A stretch of 64,000 nt of DNA from Roseibium algicola (GTDB lineage: Bacteria > Pseudomonadota > Alphaproteobacteria > Rhizobiales > Stappiaceae): positions 5,795,001 to 5,859,000 of the forward strand of contig NZ_CP019630.1 of NCBI RefSeq assembly GCF_001999245.1, written 5' to 3'. Numbering within the stretch: the stretch's first letter is position 1; every line of letters begins with the position of its first letter. Below, one piece after another: positions 53,641 through 61,485 of the stretch. The notes below the pieces were generated by a model. It had not been told where the DNA came from, searched no databases, and saw only the letters and a list, made by a program, of their open reading frames with translations. The translations under genes were made by a program, and so were the position numbers.

Positions 53641-54303
53641 TCAGAAAACGAATTCGTCAGCCTTGTCGAAGCCAGGAAGCACGCTAACGGAGGCATTGAA
53701 ACCGAATCGGCTGCTCACCGCAGAACCCGATTTCTGGTAGAGTTTGGCGACGCCAGCACCACCGCGTCCTTCAATCACTGCCAGACGTCCTGTTGGTTTC
53801 AGCTGGTCAGTCAGAGCCTTTGGCAGCACTTCGACGGCTCCGTCCACGAAAATGACGTCGTAAGGGCCTTCGGAAGAATAGCCTGCTGCCAGTGCACCTT
53901 CCACGACAACCGCATTTTCGATGCCGAGATCGACCAGAACCTCGGTTGCCGTCTTGGCAAGGTCCGGATTTTCCTCAAGAGCCACGACGGAAGCAGCAAG
54001 TTTGGAAACGACTGCAGCGCTGTAACCGGTGCCAGCTCCAATGACCAGAACGACATCGCCTTCCCGGATATCCGCCAGTTGAACCAGCTTTCCGAAAATA
54101 TGCGGCTTCATCAGCATGCGGCCGGTTTCGACTGCTCCAATCGGCAGATCTTCGTCGATATAGGCAACGGCACGTTTGGATGCCGGAACGAAGCGCTCGC
54201 GCGGCACCACTTCCATTGCGTCCAGGATCCGGTGATCGGTCACATCGTTGGTGCGCAGCTGGTTATCCACCATCTTGCGGCGGGACTGATTAAAGTCCGT
54301 CAT
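53641..54303 (-). CDS. Protein-L-isoaspartate O-methyltransferase paralogue
   Basis: 220 aa. SRRKMVDNQLRTNDVTDHRIL at the N-terminus, VPRERFVP, VETGRMLMKPHIFGKLVQLA (altered active-site loop), VLVIGAGTGYSAAVVSKLA as SAM motif I, YDVIFVDGAVEVLP. Compared with the pcm at 10083-10775 the active-site loop differs (GAVETGRMLMKP versus IECGQIVSAPS), so substrate repair activity is uncertain. Alphaproteobacteria often have such a gene just upstream of tolC. GAGGG lies before ATG 54303. Confidence 0.9.
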   Translation of the reverse strand: MTDFNQSRRKMVDNQLRTNDVTDHRILDAMEVVPRERFVPASKRAVAYIDEDLPIGAVETGRMLMKPHIFGKLVQLADIREGDVVLVIGAGTGYSAAVVSKLAASVVALEENPDLAKTATEVLVDLGIENAVVVEGALAAGYSSEGPYDVIFVDGAVEVLPKALTDQLKPTGRLAVIEGRGGAGVAKLYQKSGSAVSSRFGFNASVSVLPGFDKADEFVF

Positions 54304-54553
54304 ATCGGCCCTCACTTTGACATGCCGGATTACCGGCGCCTCTTGAGAAACGTTCATTAGCGATGCAAAGGCTGCCTGACAAGTATCCGCGCGAGCAGAT
54401 CCTGCGATGGCACCCGGTTTCTGCCGAAAATAAGCAGCAACTCATGGCTTTCCTCAAATCGATAATCGGCAACGGTGGAAATGTGTACGACGTTGAAAAC
54501 AGGGCTTGACCAAATCGCGCAACTGTTTGATAAGGCGCGGCACACCACCTAGG

Positions 54554-54627
54554 GGCCCTGTGGCGGAGTGGTGACGCAGCGGATTGCAAATCCGTGTACA
54601 CCGGTTCGATTCCGGTCGGGGCCTCCA
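54554..54627 (+). tRNA. tRNA-Cys (GCA)
   Basis: 74 bases with encoded CCA. Acceptor stem GGCCCTG/CGGGGCC (one G-U pair), anticodon loop TTGCAAA with anticodon GCA at 54586-54588 and stem GCGGA/TCCGT, T-arm CCGGTTCGATTCCGG. All expected invariant bases are present. No duplicated 3' end is seen downstream. Confidence 0.97.
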
Positions 54628-54748
54628 GACACTTTTTCAGATCATTGCATGTTTTCAGGCGTTCGTTGTCTTGAACGAAGCCGATGCTACATCTTTCCCT
54701 AGCGTCATGTTAGTTTCCGTCCAGAAGCCTTGAAAAAGGGGATGTGCC

Positions 54749-55180
54749 ATGAAAACACCAGGTGGAAGTCCGCCAGCGCCAGGCAAACCGGCGCGAGTGA
54801 TCACGACATCAACCATGAAACGCGTTGAACCGCCCCGACCGCGCAAGACACCGCACGCGGTTTCCGCCAGCGACAATACCGCGGCTCTTGTGGAAGCCTT
54901 GCGCCAGCGCATCAATGACCTGGAAAACCGAATAGCTGATCTGGAAAGCGTGATTTCGCTACAGAACCAGGATGTCATCATCAGTGCGCCGAAAAGCGTG
55001 CTCATCCAGGGCATGGACACTGTCGAGATCTCGGCCGGAAGCAAATTCAAGGTTTCTGCCAGCATGACCGAGACAAGCACTCCCATCGCCAGGTTTTCCG
55101 GCATTCTTGAGTGCGACATCGTCAAGGCGAACACGGTGATGGGTGCTGCCTATACACCTGGCGCGGGTAACATCTGGTAG
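54749..55180 (+). CDS. Coiled-coil protein with tail-fibre-like C-terminus, unknown function
   Basis: 143 aa. A Pro/Arg-rich N-terminus (1-42) is followed by a coiled coil (about 44-72: NTAALVEALRQRINDLENRIADLESVISL) and a Val/Ser/Ile-rich segment of short beta repeats (DVIISAPKSVLIQGMDTVEISAGSKFKVSA, in parts). It ends IVKANTVMGAAYTPGAGNIW. The beta pattern and the YTPGAGNIW end resemble C-termini of phage baseplate spike or VgrG-like proteins, from memory of the style only. AAGGGG lies about seven bases before ATG 54749. It stands alone between tRNA-Cys and a ligase gene; there is no other phage gene nearby. Confidence 0.7.
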   Translation: MKTPGGSPPAPGKPARVITTSTMKRVEPPRPRKTPHAVSASDNTAALVEALRQRINDLENRIADLESVISLQNQDVIISAPKSVLIQGMDTVEISAGSKFKVSASMTETSTPIARFSGILECDIVKANTVMGAAYTPGAGNIW

Positions 55181-55278
55181 TTTTTGGCAAGGATCCGGGT
55201 GTCGATCATTTCTCAGGTGCTCCATCCGCATTTATCCTGCCTTGACCGAACGCTGTAACAGCACGGAAGCTGCCCAAC

Positions 55279-56409
55279 ATGAAGGAACCGAGTTTCAGCA
55301 TTGGCGTCGAGGAAGAATATCTCCTCGTCGACAGATCGACCCGCATGTTGGCGAGTTCGCCACCACCGGAACTGTTCAAGGCCTGCGAAACCGCCCTTGA
55401 AGGACGAGTCAGTCCTGAATTTCTGAAATGTCAGATCGAGGTCGGAACACCGGTATGCTCCAGTCTGCAGGAGGTACGCACGGAACTCGGCTATTTCCGC
55501 AAGACCATTGCGCGCGAGGCGGCAATGTTCGACCTGGCGCCGATTGCGTCTTCAACCCACCCGTTCGCCGACTGGACGGACCAGCCGCACACAGACAAGG
55601 AACGTTACAACGAGATCGCCAGGACCATGCAGCTCGTGGTCAAGCGCATGGTGATCTGCGGAATGCATGTTCATGTCGGTATTGAAGACGAAGAACTGCG
55701 CATCGAGCTGTTCAATCAGCTCGCCTATTTCCTGCCGCACCTGCTCGCACTCAGCACTTCATCCCCGTTCTGGCGTGGTCGGAACACCGGCCTGAAGTCC
55801 TATCGTCTATCGGTTTTCAACGAAATGCCGCGGACCGGCCTGCCACCCGGATTCGACAGTTACTTCGACTATCGGCACACGGTCGACATTCTCGTTCGCG
55901 CCGGTGTCATCGAAGATGCCACCAAGATCTGGTGGGACCTGCGCCCCTCCGACCGGTTTCCGACACTGGAAATGCGCATTACCGATGTCTGTCCGTTGCT
56001 TGACGACGCCGTCGCCATAGCAGCGACTTTCAGATGCCTGTGCCGCATGCTTTACCGCTTGCGCCGCGCCAATCAGGGTTGGCGGCAATATTCACGGTTT
56101 CTCCTGGCGGAAAATCGCTGGCAGGCACAACGACACGGCACAAATGCACAACTGATCGATTTCGGCCGCAACAAAACGGCAGCCTTTCCGGACATGATCG
56201 AGGAACTGATTGAACTCATTCTTCCGGACGCAGTTCATTTTGACTGCGTGTCCGACGTGAGCCATTTGAGGGAGATCGCCGCCAGAGGCACCTCCGCGGA
56301 ACGCCAGCTGGAACTGGCTGGTGATATTCCTGAAGACGGTCACCTGCGCCAGGACATTCTCGACAGGATTGTCGACCAGTTGATTTCCGAGACCCAACGA
56401 GGGCTTTGA
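55279..56409 (+). CDS. Carboxylate-amine ligase, YbdK/GCS2 type
   Basis: 376 aa of the glutamate--cysteine ligase 2 family. SIGVEEEYLLVD (residues 7-18) has the metal-binding EEE, CQIEVGTPVC (about 50), MHVHVGIED (catalytic-site His pair, about 134), STSSPFWRGRNTGLKSYR, WWDLRPSDRFPTLEMRITDVCP and ALRR-like basic C-terminus. Enzymes of this group make gamma-glutamyl or related amides; the true product here is unknown, because most organisms of this group use a different GshA. GGAAGC lies before ATG 55279. Confidence 0.9.
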   Translation: MKEPSFSIGVEEEYLLVDRSTRMLASSPPPELFKACETALEGRVSPEFLKCQIEVGTPVCSSLQEVRTELGYFRKTIAREAAMFDLAPIASSTHPFADWTDQPHTDKERYNEIARTMQLVVKRMVICGMHVHVGIEDEELRIELFNQLAYFLPHLLALSTSSPFWRGRNTGLKSYRLSVFNEMPRTGLPPGFDSYFDYRHTVDILVRAGVIEDATKIWWDLRPSDRFPTLEMRITDVCPLLDDAVAIAATFRCLCRMLYRLRRANQGWRQYSRFLLAENRWQAQRHGTNAQLIDFGRNKTAAFPDMIEELIELILPDAVHFDCVSDVSHLREIAARGTSAERQLELAGDIPEDGHLRQDILDRIVDQLISETQRGL

Positions 56410-56441
56410 TCAATCCAATCGTGGGTCGGCTCTCGCCACGA

Positions 56442-56684
56442 TCAACCGGGTTGTCTTGGCGGCGTTCCGTGGGCGCCTGTGTGAAAAAACTCGGTCGAAC
56501 CGGTCAGCACAAAGGCAAATTCGTCGATCTCCTCTATCACCGCGGCGGCAGAGCGTGACAGCCCGGACCTTGGGCGCATGCCGCGCTGCGCCTTGATCAA
56601 GGCCTGCCGCGCCAGCGCAAGCTGAGCCAGCAGGGCGTCGCGTTCCACGTCCTGCAATGGTGAATGGTGGCTGGTCTTTGCCAT
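56442..56684 (-). CDS. Small hypothetical protein (80 aa)
   Basis: 80 aa, amphipathic helix in its N-terminal half (DVERDALLAQLALARQALIKAQRG), then SRSAAAVIEEIDEFAFVLTGSTEFFHTGAHGTPPRQ. No family recognised. The presence of AAGGACG eight bases before ATG 56684 favours a real gene. Convergent with the ligase gene (32 bases apart). Confidence 0.55.
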   Translation of the reverse strand: MAKTSHHSPLQDVERDALLAQLALARQALIKAQRGMRPRSGLSRSAAAVIEEIDEFAFVLTGSTEFFHTGAHGTPPRQPG

Positions 56685-57009
56685 CAGGGCGTCCTTCGGT
56701 GCACATTGTTCTTCTTTTGTTCTTTTTTCTGCACTTTGACGGATCTGTCAATGCGCCCAAAGTTGCGTCGCTTTACGCCGTACCCGCCTCCCTTGCACCC
56801 TAATGACAGAAGTGTAGTACCGAACCCTGATAAATGTTTGAAAAGGCAGGCAACATGCGCATAACAGCTTTTGGGACAGGACGAACCAAAGCGCAGGACG
56901 TTCTTGCGGCAACGCATGTCGGGAACCGTCTGTACTTTTGGCCTTCCTACCGGCTAGATGAGTGACGAAAGGCAGATCGGCCGACCTGCCAACTGCAAGA
57001 GGCATTTTC
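56685..57009. other. Intergenic region upstream of cobC
   Basis: 325 bases. No gene. Contains the near-perfect 20-bp inverted repeat described separately. I looked for the B12-box pattern of a cobalamin riboswitch on both strands and did not find it. Confidence 0.5.
56971..56990. promoter_or_regulatory. 20-bp inverted repeat in front of cobC
   Basis: GGCAGATCGG (56971-56980) and CCGACCTGCC (56981-56990) are mirror arms with one mismatch and no spacer, ending 19 bases before the cobC start codon. It could be an operator or a leader hairpin limiting access to the ribosome binding site AAGAGGC. The binding factor is unknown. Confidence 0.45.
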
Positions 57010-58011
57010 ATGGAACACGGCGGGGATTTGACCCTTGCGATTGAGCGCTTTGGCGGAACGCATGACGACTGGCTGGATTTATCAACCGGGATAAATCCAT
57101 ACAGCTATCCCGTGCCTGACGACCTGCCGCTGTCCACCTGGACCAGCCTGCCGGCACGCGGCGCCGAAGAACACCTGATTGCAGCTGCTCGCCAAGCTTA
57201 TCGCATTCCCGACAATCTCGCTGTCTGTGCAGCGCCTGGAACACAGGTCCTGCTGTCGCTTCTACCGACCATCCTTCCTGAAGGGCCGGTCGTTCTCGCC
57301 TCGCCCACCTATACCAGCCACAGGGATGCCTGGACGCGGGAAAGCCGAGCACCTATCGAAGTATCCAGCGTCTACTCCCTGCCCGCTGATGCAAAGATCG
57401 TGGTTCTGGTCAATCCGAACAATCCGGACGGACGTCTGATAGATGTCAAAAGCTTGATCGAAATCGCGCGGACACTGAGCGCACGCGGCGGTTATCTGGT
57501 GGTGGACGAAGCCTTTGCCGATGTCGTACCGGGCGCGACCTTGCTGCCGCACATCGGAACCGAAAACGTTGTCGTTTTGCGGTCCTTTGGAAAGTTCTTC
57601 GGTCTTGCGGGACTGCGGATCGGCTTTCTTGCAGGCGAAAAAACCGCCATTTCCAGAATGTCCGGCCTGTTGGACAGCTGGAGCCTCAGCGGACCGGCGC
57701 TGGAAATCGGGGCCAGGGCACTGCGTGACAGCACCTGGCAGGATCGGACAACCAGGCTGTTGATCGAAGACATGGCGGACCTGACAGTCGCGCTTTCCGA
57801 GGCAGGTCTCAGTGTCTTCGGCGGCACCCCTCTCTATGCGCTTGCCGGTCTGCGCAATCCCAAGGGCCTGCATGAGGCCCTTGCCCGCAGAAGGATCTGG
57901 ACGCGGATCTTCGACTACGCACCAACCTGGATCCGCTTTGGCCTTCCAGGAGGACCGGAAAATCTCAAACGTCTGACAGACGCTCTTGCAGAAGCGCTAA
58001 AAGAGGTCTGA
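57010..58011 (+). CDS. cobC: Threonine-phosphate decarboxylase CobC
   Basis: 333 aa PLP enzyme of the aminotransferase I/II fold, making the (R)-1-amino-2-propanol phosphate arm of cobalamin. MEHGGDLTLAIERFGG and DLSTGINPYSYP (residues about 18-35) are typical for CobC/CobD-type decarboxylases. Further motifs are VVLVNPNNPDGR, VVDEAFADV and RSFGKFFGLAGLRIGF with the PLP lysine. AAGAGGC lies eight bases before ATG 57010; the open frame starts 16 codons earlier without similarity. Nine bases before cobD, so an operon. Confidence 0.92.
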   Translation: MEHGGDLTLAIERFGGTHDDWLDLSTGINPYSYPVPDDLPLSTWTSLPARGAEEHLIAAARQAYRIPDNLAVCAAPGTQVLLSLLPTILPEGPVVLASPTYTSHRDAWTRESRAPIEVSSVYSLPADAKIVVLVNPNNPDGRLIDVKSLIEIARTLSARGGYLVVDEAFADVVPGATLLPHIGTENVVVLRSFGKFFGLAGLRIGFLAGEKTAISRMSGLLDSWSLSGPALEIGARALRDSTWQDRTTRLLIEDMADLTVALSEAGLSVFGGTPLYALAGLRNPKGLHEALARRRIWTRIFDYAPTWIRFGLPGGPENLKRLTDALAEALKEV

Positions 58012-58020
58012 CGGACCGGG

Positions 58021-58998
58021 ATGCTGCTTTACGACCACGCTCTCTGGCTGCTTCTCGCCGCGCTGTTGCTGGACGCCCTGATCGGTGATCCCGACTGGAT
58101 GTGGCAACGCGTGCCGCATCCGGTTGTCTGGATCGGCAAGTTGATCGGCCTGTTTGACCGGCATTTCAACAAAACGGAATTCGCACCGGCGACACGCAAG
58201 CTTGGCGGCGTGCTGACACTCCTGGCGCTGCTTGCCGGCGCCGGACTTGCCGGTGTCGTCATTGAGGCAGTTGCGAAGTGGTTGCCATATGGCAGGGTGC
58301 TTGAGGCCGTCGTAGCTGCGGTGTTTATCGCTCAAAACAGTCTTTACCGTCACGTGGCAGCCGTGCGTGATGGCCTGTTGAAGGACGGGTTGGAAGGTGG
58401 CCGCAAGGCGGTTTCCATGATTGTCGGACGTGACCCGAACCGGCTGGACGAAGCCGGTGTCTCGCGGGCAGCCATCGAATCCTGCGCCGAGAATTATTCC
58501 GACGGTATCGTGGCGCCGGTCTTCTGGTTCGCCGTGCTCGGCCTGCCCGGATTGATCGTCTACAAGGCGGTGAATACAGCCGACAGCATGATCGGCCACA
58601 AGAACGAGGTTTATGCAGACTTTGGGTGGGCGGCTGCCCGTTTCGACGATCTGGTCAACCTGCCCGCCTCGCGCCTGGCAGGGCTGTTTATCGCCCTGTG
58701 TGCGCCCTTGTCCCGGGGCTCGGTCCGAAAGAGCATTGCCTGTATTCTGGACGACGCCCGCAAGCACCGCTCGCCAAATGCCGGTTGGCCGGAGGCGGCC
58801 ATGGCAGGCGCATTGAACCTGGCTCTTGCAGGACCGCGGATCTATCCGGGTTACACCGTCAATGACCGGTATCTGAATGCGAGTGGACGAAAGGATGCGA
58901 GGGCAGAAGATATTTCGCGCGCCTTGAGGATCCTCATTGGCTGCTACGCACTCGAGGCGTTGCTGATTGCAGGTCTGGCGCTATTGCTGGCCTTCTAG
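58021..58998 (+). CDS. cobD: Adenosylcobinamide-phosphate synthase CobD (CbiB)
   Basis: 325 aa membrane protein that attaches the aminopropanol arm to adenosylcobyric acid. About four to five membrane segments. LLDALIGDPDWMWQRVPHPVVWIGKLI (residues 13-40), SIAESCAENYSDG-like (AAIESCAENYSDGIVAPVFWF), KAVNTADSMIGHKNEVYADFGWAAARFDDLVNLPASRL and GWPEAAMAGAL are the family motifs. Cotranscribed with cobC; convergent with cobQ (10 bases). Confidence 0.96.
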   Translation: MLLYDHALWLLLAALLLDALIGDPDWMWQRVPHPVVWIGKLIGLFDRHFNKTEFAPATRKLGGVLTLLALLAGAGLAGVVIEAVAKWLPYGRVLEAVVAAVFIAQNSLYRHVAAVRDGLLKDGLEGGRKAVSMIVGRDPNRLDEAGVSRAAIESCAENYSDGIVAPVFWFAVLGLPGLIVYKAVNTADSMIGHKNEVYADFGWAAARFDDLVNLPASRLAGLFIALCAPLSRGSVRKSIACILDDARKHRSPNAGWPEAAMAGALNLALAGPRIYPGYTVNDRYLNASGRKDARAEDISRALRILIGCYALEALLIAGLALLLAF

Positions 58999-59008
58999 GT
59001 CAGGCGTT

Positions 59009-60490
59009 TTAAGCAGCGCCGCGTGCGATCTTCAGGATGGCCTCCACATCGAGGACGCTGTCCAGATGCCCTGCAAGATCATCCAGAATCCGGTCGATGT
59101 CCTGATCGTAGCTGAGGTCGGAGCGGACACCGAAGGCATTCAGGTAAGCCGTCCGGAACGCATCGTCGGTGAACAGGCCGTGAATGTAGGTTCCGTACAC
59201 TCGGCCATCCGCTGAGACCGCACCATCGGACCGACCATCATCAAGGCGCATCATGGGATTGGTACAGTCTGGCCCGGACGTTCGGCCAACATGAATTTCG
59301 TAGCCGGAGACAGGGGCTCCGCTGGCAACATGGGTCGCGCGTGCGGCAACGGTCGATTTATCTGCCGTCAGGATGGTCTCGACATCCAGATATCCCAGGC
59401 CTTCGACCGTTCCGGGGGATCCCTCGATACCGTCCGGATCCGAGATGACCTTGCCCAGCATCTGATATCCACCGCAGACGCCCAGGATGTGCCCGCCCCG
59501 CCGGTGGTGTGCCTTGAGATCTATGTCCCAACCCTGTCTGCGGAAAAAGGCGAGATCACCAACAGTGGACTTCGACCCGGGCAACAGCACGACATCGGCG
59601 TCTCCCGGCAAAGGGGTGCCGGGTTGAACAAGCTCAAGCGTTACACCCGGTTCAAGCCGGAGCGGATCCAGGTCGTCGAAGTTCGCGATCCGCGAGATCA
59701 CGGGAACAACGATCTTGAGCCCCCCGTCACCAAATCCGTCCGCCAGACCGAGCGCATCTTCTGCCGGAAGTTTCGCAGCATCCGCAAACCACGGGACCAC
59801 ACCGAGACCTTGCCATCCGGTGCGCTGCTCGATTTCTCGCAAGCCTTCGTCGAACAGGCTCGGGTCTCCCCGAAACCGGTTGATGAAGAAGCCCTTGATG
59901 CGCTGCCGTTCCTTTTCTTCCAGCACAGCACAAGTTCCGACGACTGATGCAATAACCCCGCCGCGATCTATGTCCGCACACAGGATCACTGGCAGATCCG
60001 CCGCCTCGGCAAATCCCATGTTGGCGATGTCTCCAGAGCGGAGATTGATTTCCGCAGGGCTTCCTGCTCCCTCGACAATCACCAGATCAACACCTGAGGC
60101 GTTTATCGAAAAACTCTCCATAACCTTTGGTAATAATTCAGCTTTCTGCTTTCCATATTCGCGCGCCCGCATCGTGCCATGTCGCTTGCCCTGCACGATT
60201 ACCTGAGCACCGGTGTCGGTTTCGGGCTTCAACAGAACGGGGTTCATGTGAACACTCAACGGAACGCGGCAGCCCATGGCCTGAAGCGCCTGGGCCCTGC
60301 CGATTTCGCCGCCGTCGGCTGTTACGGCAGCGTTGTTTGACATGTTCTGCGGCTTGAAGGGGCGAACGTTCAGGCCGCGGTTGGCAAAGAGACGACACAG
60401 ACCGGCGACGATCAGGCTTTTGCCAACATTCGAGCCTGTGCCCTGAACCATGATCGCCGGTACCTTGCCGGCCGCTTTTGCCTCAACCAT
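59009..60490 (-). CDS. cobQ: Cobyric acid synthase CobQ (glutamine-hydrolysing)
   Basis: 493 aa. The amidotransferase-ligase begins with P-loop-like [42 protein letters not shown] (read in pieces), and a class I glutaminase-type domain with [13 protein letters not shown] (Cys near residue 337) and, at the end, [14 protein letters not shown] with the His. Amidates four side chains of adenosylcobyrinic acid a,c-diamide in the aerobic pathway. Start [11 protein letters not shown]. 6 bases downstream of the YrhK gene, which suggests cotranscription in the order cobN-cobO-YrhK-cobQ. Confidence 0.97.
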   Translation of the reverse strand: MVEAKAAGKVPAIMVQGTGSNVGKSLIVAGLCRLFANRGLNVRPFKPQNMSNNAAVTADGGEIGRAQALQAMGCRVPLSVHMNPVLLKPETDTGAQVIVQGKRHGTMRAREYGKQKAELLPKVMESFSINASGVDLVIVEGAGSPAEINLRSGDIANMGFAEAADLPVILCADIDRGGVIASVVGTCAVLEEKERQRIKGFFINRFRGDPSLFDEGLREIEQRTGWQGLGVVPWFADAAKLPAEDALGLADGFGDGGLKIVVPVISRIANFDDLDPLRLEPGVTLELVQPGTPLPGDADVVLLPGSKSTVGDLAFFRRQGWDIDLKAHHRRGGHILGVCGGYQMLGKVISDPDGIEGSPGTVEGLGYLDVETILTADKSTVAARATHVASGAPVSGYEIHVGRTSGPDCTNPMMRLDDGRSDGAVSADGRVYGTYIHGLFTDDAFRTAYLNAFGVRSDLSYDQDIDRILDDLAGHLDSVLDVEAILKIARGAA

Positions 60491-60496
60491 GCAACG

Positions 60497-60796
60497 TCAA
60501 TCTTTGCCGAATGGTGCTGCGCCATATGGCCGAAATTCGCTTGGTACCGGAAGATTGGCGAGCCGCAGTTCCAGCATCAAGCGAACCGTCGGCCGAACGG
60601 CAAAGAGAACGGATCCGATCACGAACAACCATGTTCCTGCATACATCAGGCTGTCGTAGAAAAAGAAGACGCTGCCGACGAGAAACGTCAATGCAGCCAG
60701 AAATTCGACAACGGTTCGGTACAGTTCGTATTTCCGGACCGTTTCAACATGCGCCTGCGAGGCCGTGCGAAGACTGTGGTCGAATAGCTTGCTCAT
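60497..60796 (-). CDS. YrhK-family membrane protein
   Basis: 99 aa. Two membrane helices (about 30-50: VVEFLAALTFLVGSVFFFY and 52-68: YAGTWLFVIGSVLFAV) within a YrhK domain with the KYELYRTVVEFLAAL start and RPTVRLMLELRLA end. Function unknown. Its place between cobO and cobQ on the same strand suggests coexpression with B12 genes; a transport or membrane scaffold role for B12 assembly would be speculative. AGGGGATCGAGG lies before ATG 60796. Confidence 0.85.
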   Translation of the reverse strand: MSKLFDHSLRTASQAHVETVRKYELYRTVVEFLAALTFLVGSVFFFYDSLMYAGTWLFVIGSVLFAVRPTVRLMLELRLANLPVPSEFRPYGAAPFGKD

Positions 60797-60846
60797 CCTC
60801 GATCCCCTTTGATTACCTCTGGGTTTCGTGATCCAAGTGCCCGGGT

Positions 60847-61485
60847 TTAAAACTCGATGCCTTCCTGTGGTTTCACACCAGACCGGAAGGGGTGTTTTAT
60901 CTGGGTCATGTCGGTGACAAGATCTGCAATGTCGATCAGCTCGTCCTTGGCATTGCGCCCCGTGATGACGACATGCACATCGTCCGGTTTTTCGTTCTTA
61001 AGGAAATCGACCACTTCGGCGATGTCCAGATAATCGTAGCGCAGAACGATGTTGAGCTCGTCGCACAGGATCAGGCGATATTCACCGGATGTGATCATGT
61101 CCTTGGCGGCTTGCCAGGCTTCGTTCGCCGCATCGATATCCCGCTGCCGGTCCTGAGTTTCCCACGTGAACCCCTCACCCATCCGTTTGATCGTGACGAG
61201 GTCAGAGAACCGTTCCAGAGCCATGCGCTCACCGGTTTCGATCCGTCCCTTCACGAACTGCACCACGCCAACCTTGTGGCCGTGACCGAGAGAACGGAAC
61301 ACCATTCCGAAACCGGCTGTCGACTTGCCTTTGCCCTTGCCCGTGTGGACGATCAGCAAGCCCTTTTCGATGGTCTTGGTCGCCATGATCTTGTCACGTG
61401 CGGCCTTTTTCTTGCGCATCTTCTCGGCATGGCGGGCATTGAGTTCTTCTTCGGTCAGTTCCGGCTTGTCCTTGTCGGCGGTCAC
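60847..61485 (-). CDS. cobO: Cob(I)yrinic acid a,c-diamide adenosyltransferase CobO
   Basis: 212 aa P-loop ATP:corrinoid adenosyltransferase. GLLIVHTGKGKGKSTAGFGMVFRSLGHGHKVGVVQFVKG (P-loop about residues 49-57), ETQDRQRDIDAANEAWQ, ILCDELNIVLRYDYLDIAEVV, VVITGRNAKDELIDIADLVTDM. It adds the upper ligand. Starts at a GTG with AAGGGACGG upstream; the GTG overlaps the cobN stop by four bases (GTGA), so translational coupling with cobN is likely. Confidence 0.96.
   Translation of the reverse strand: MTADKDKPELTEEELNARHAEKMRKKKAARDKIMATKTIEKGLLIVHTGKGKGKSTAGFGMVFRSLGHGHKVGVVQFVKGRIETGERMALERFSDLVTIKRMGEGFTWETQDRQRDIDAANEAWQAAKDMITSGEYRLILCDELNIVLRYDYLDIAEVVDFLKNEKPDDVHVVITGRNAKDELIDIADLVTDMTQIKHPFRSGVKPQEGIEF

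Noticed and set aside
54628..54748. Attachment site repeat for an integrated element at tRNA-Cys
   Set aside because: The 3' end of the tRNA is not repeated downstream, and there is no integrase gene in the region.
56685..57009. Cobalamin riboswitch before cobC
   Set aside because: Neither strand shows the B12 box or the other conserved elements of the riboswitch.
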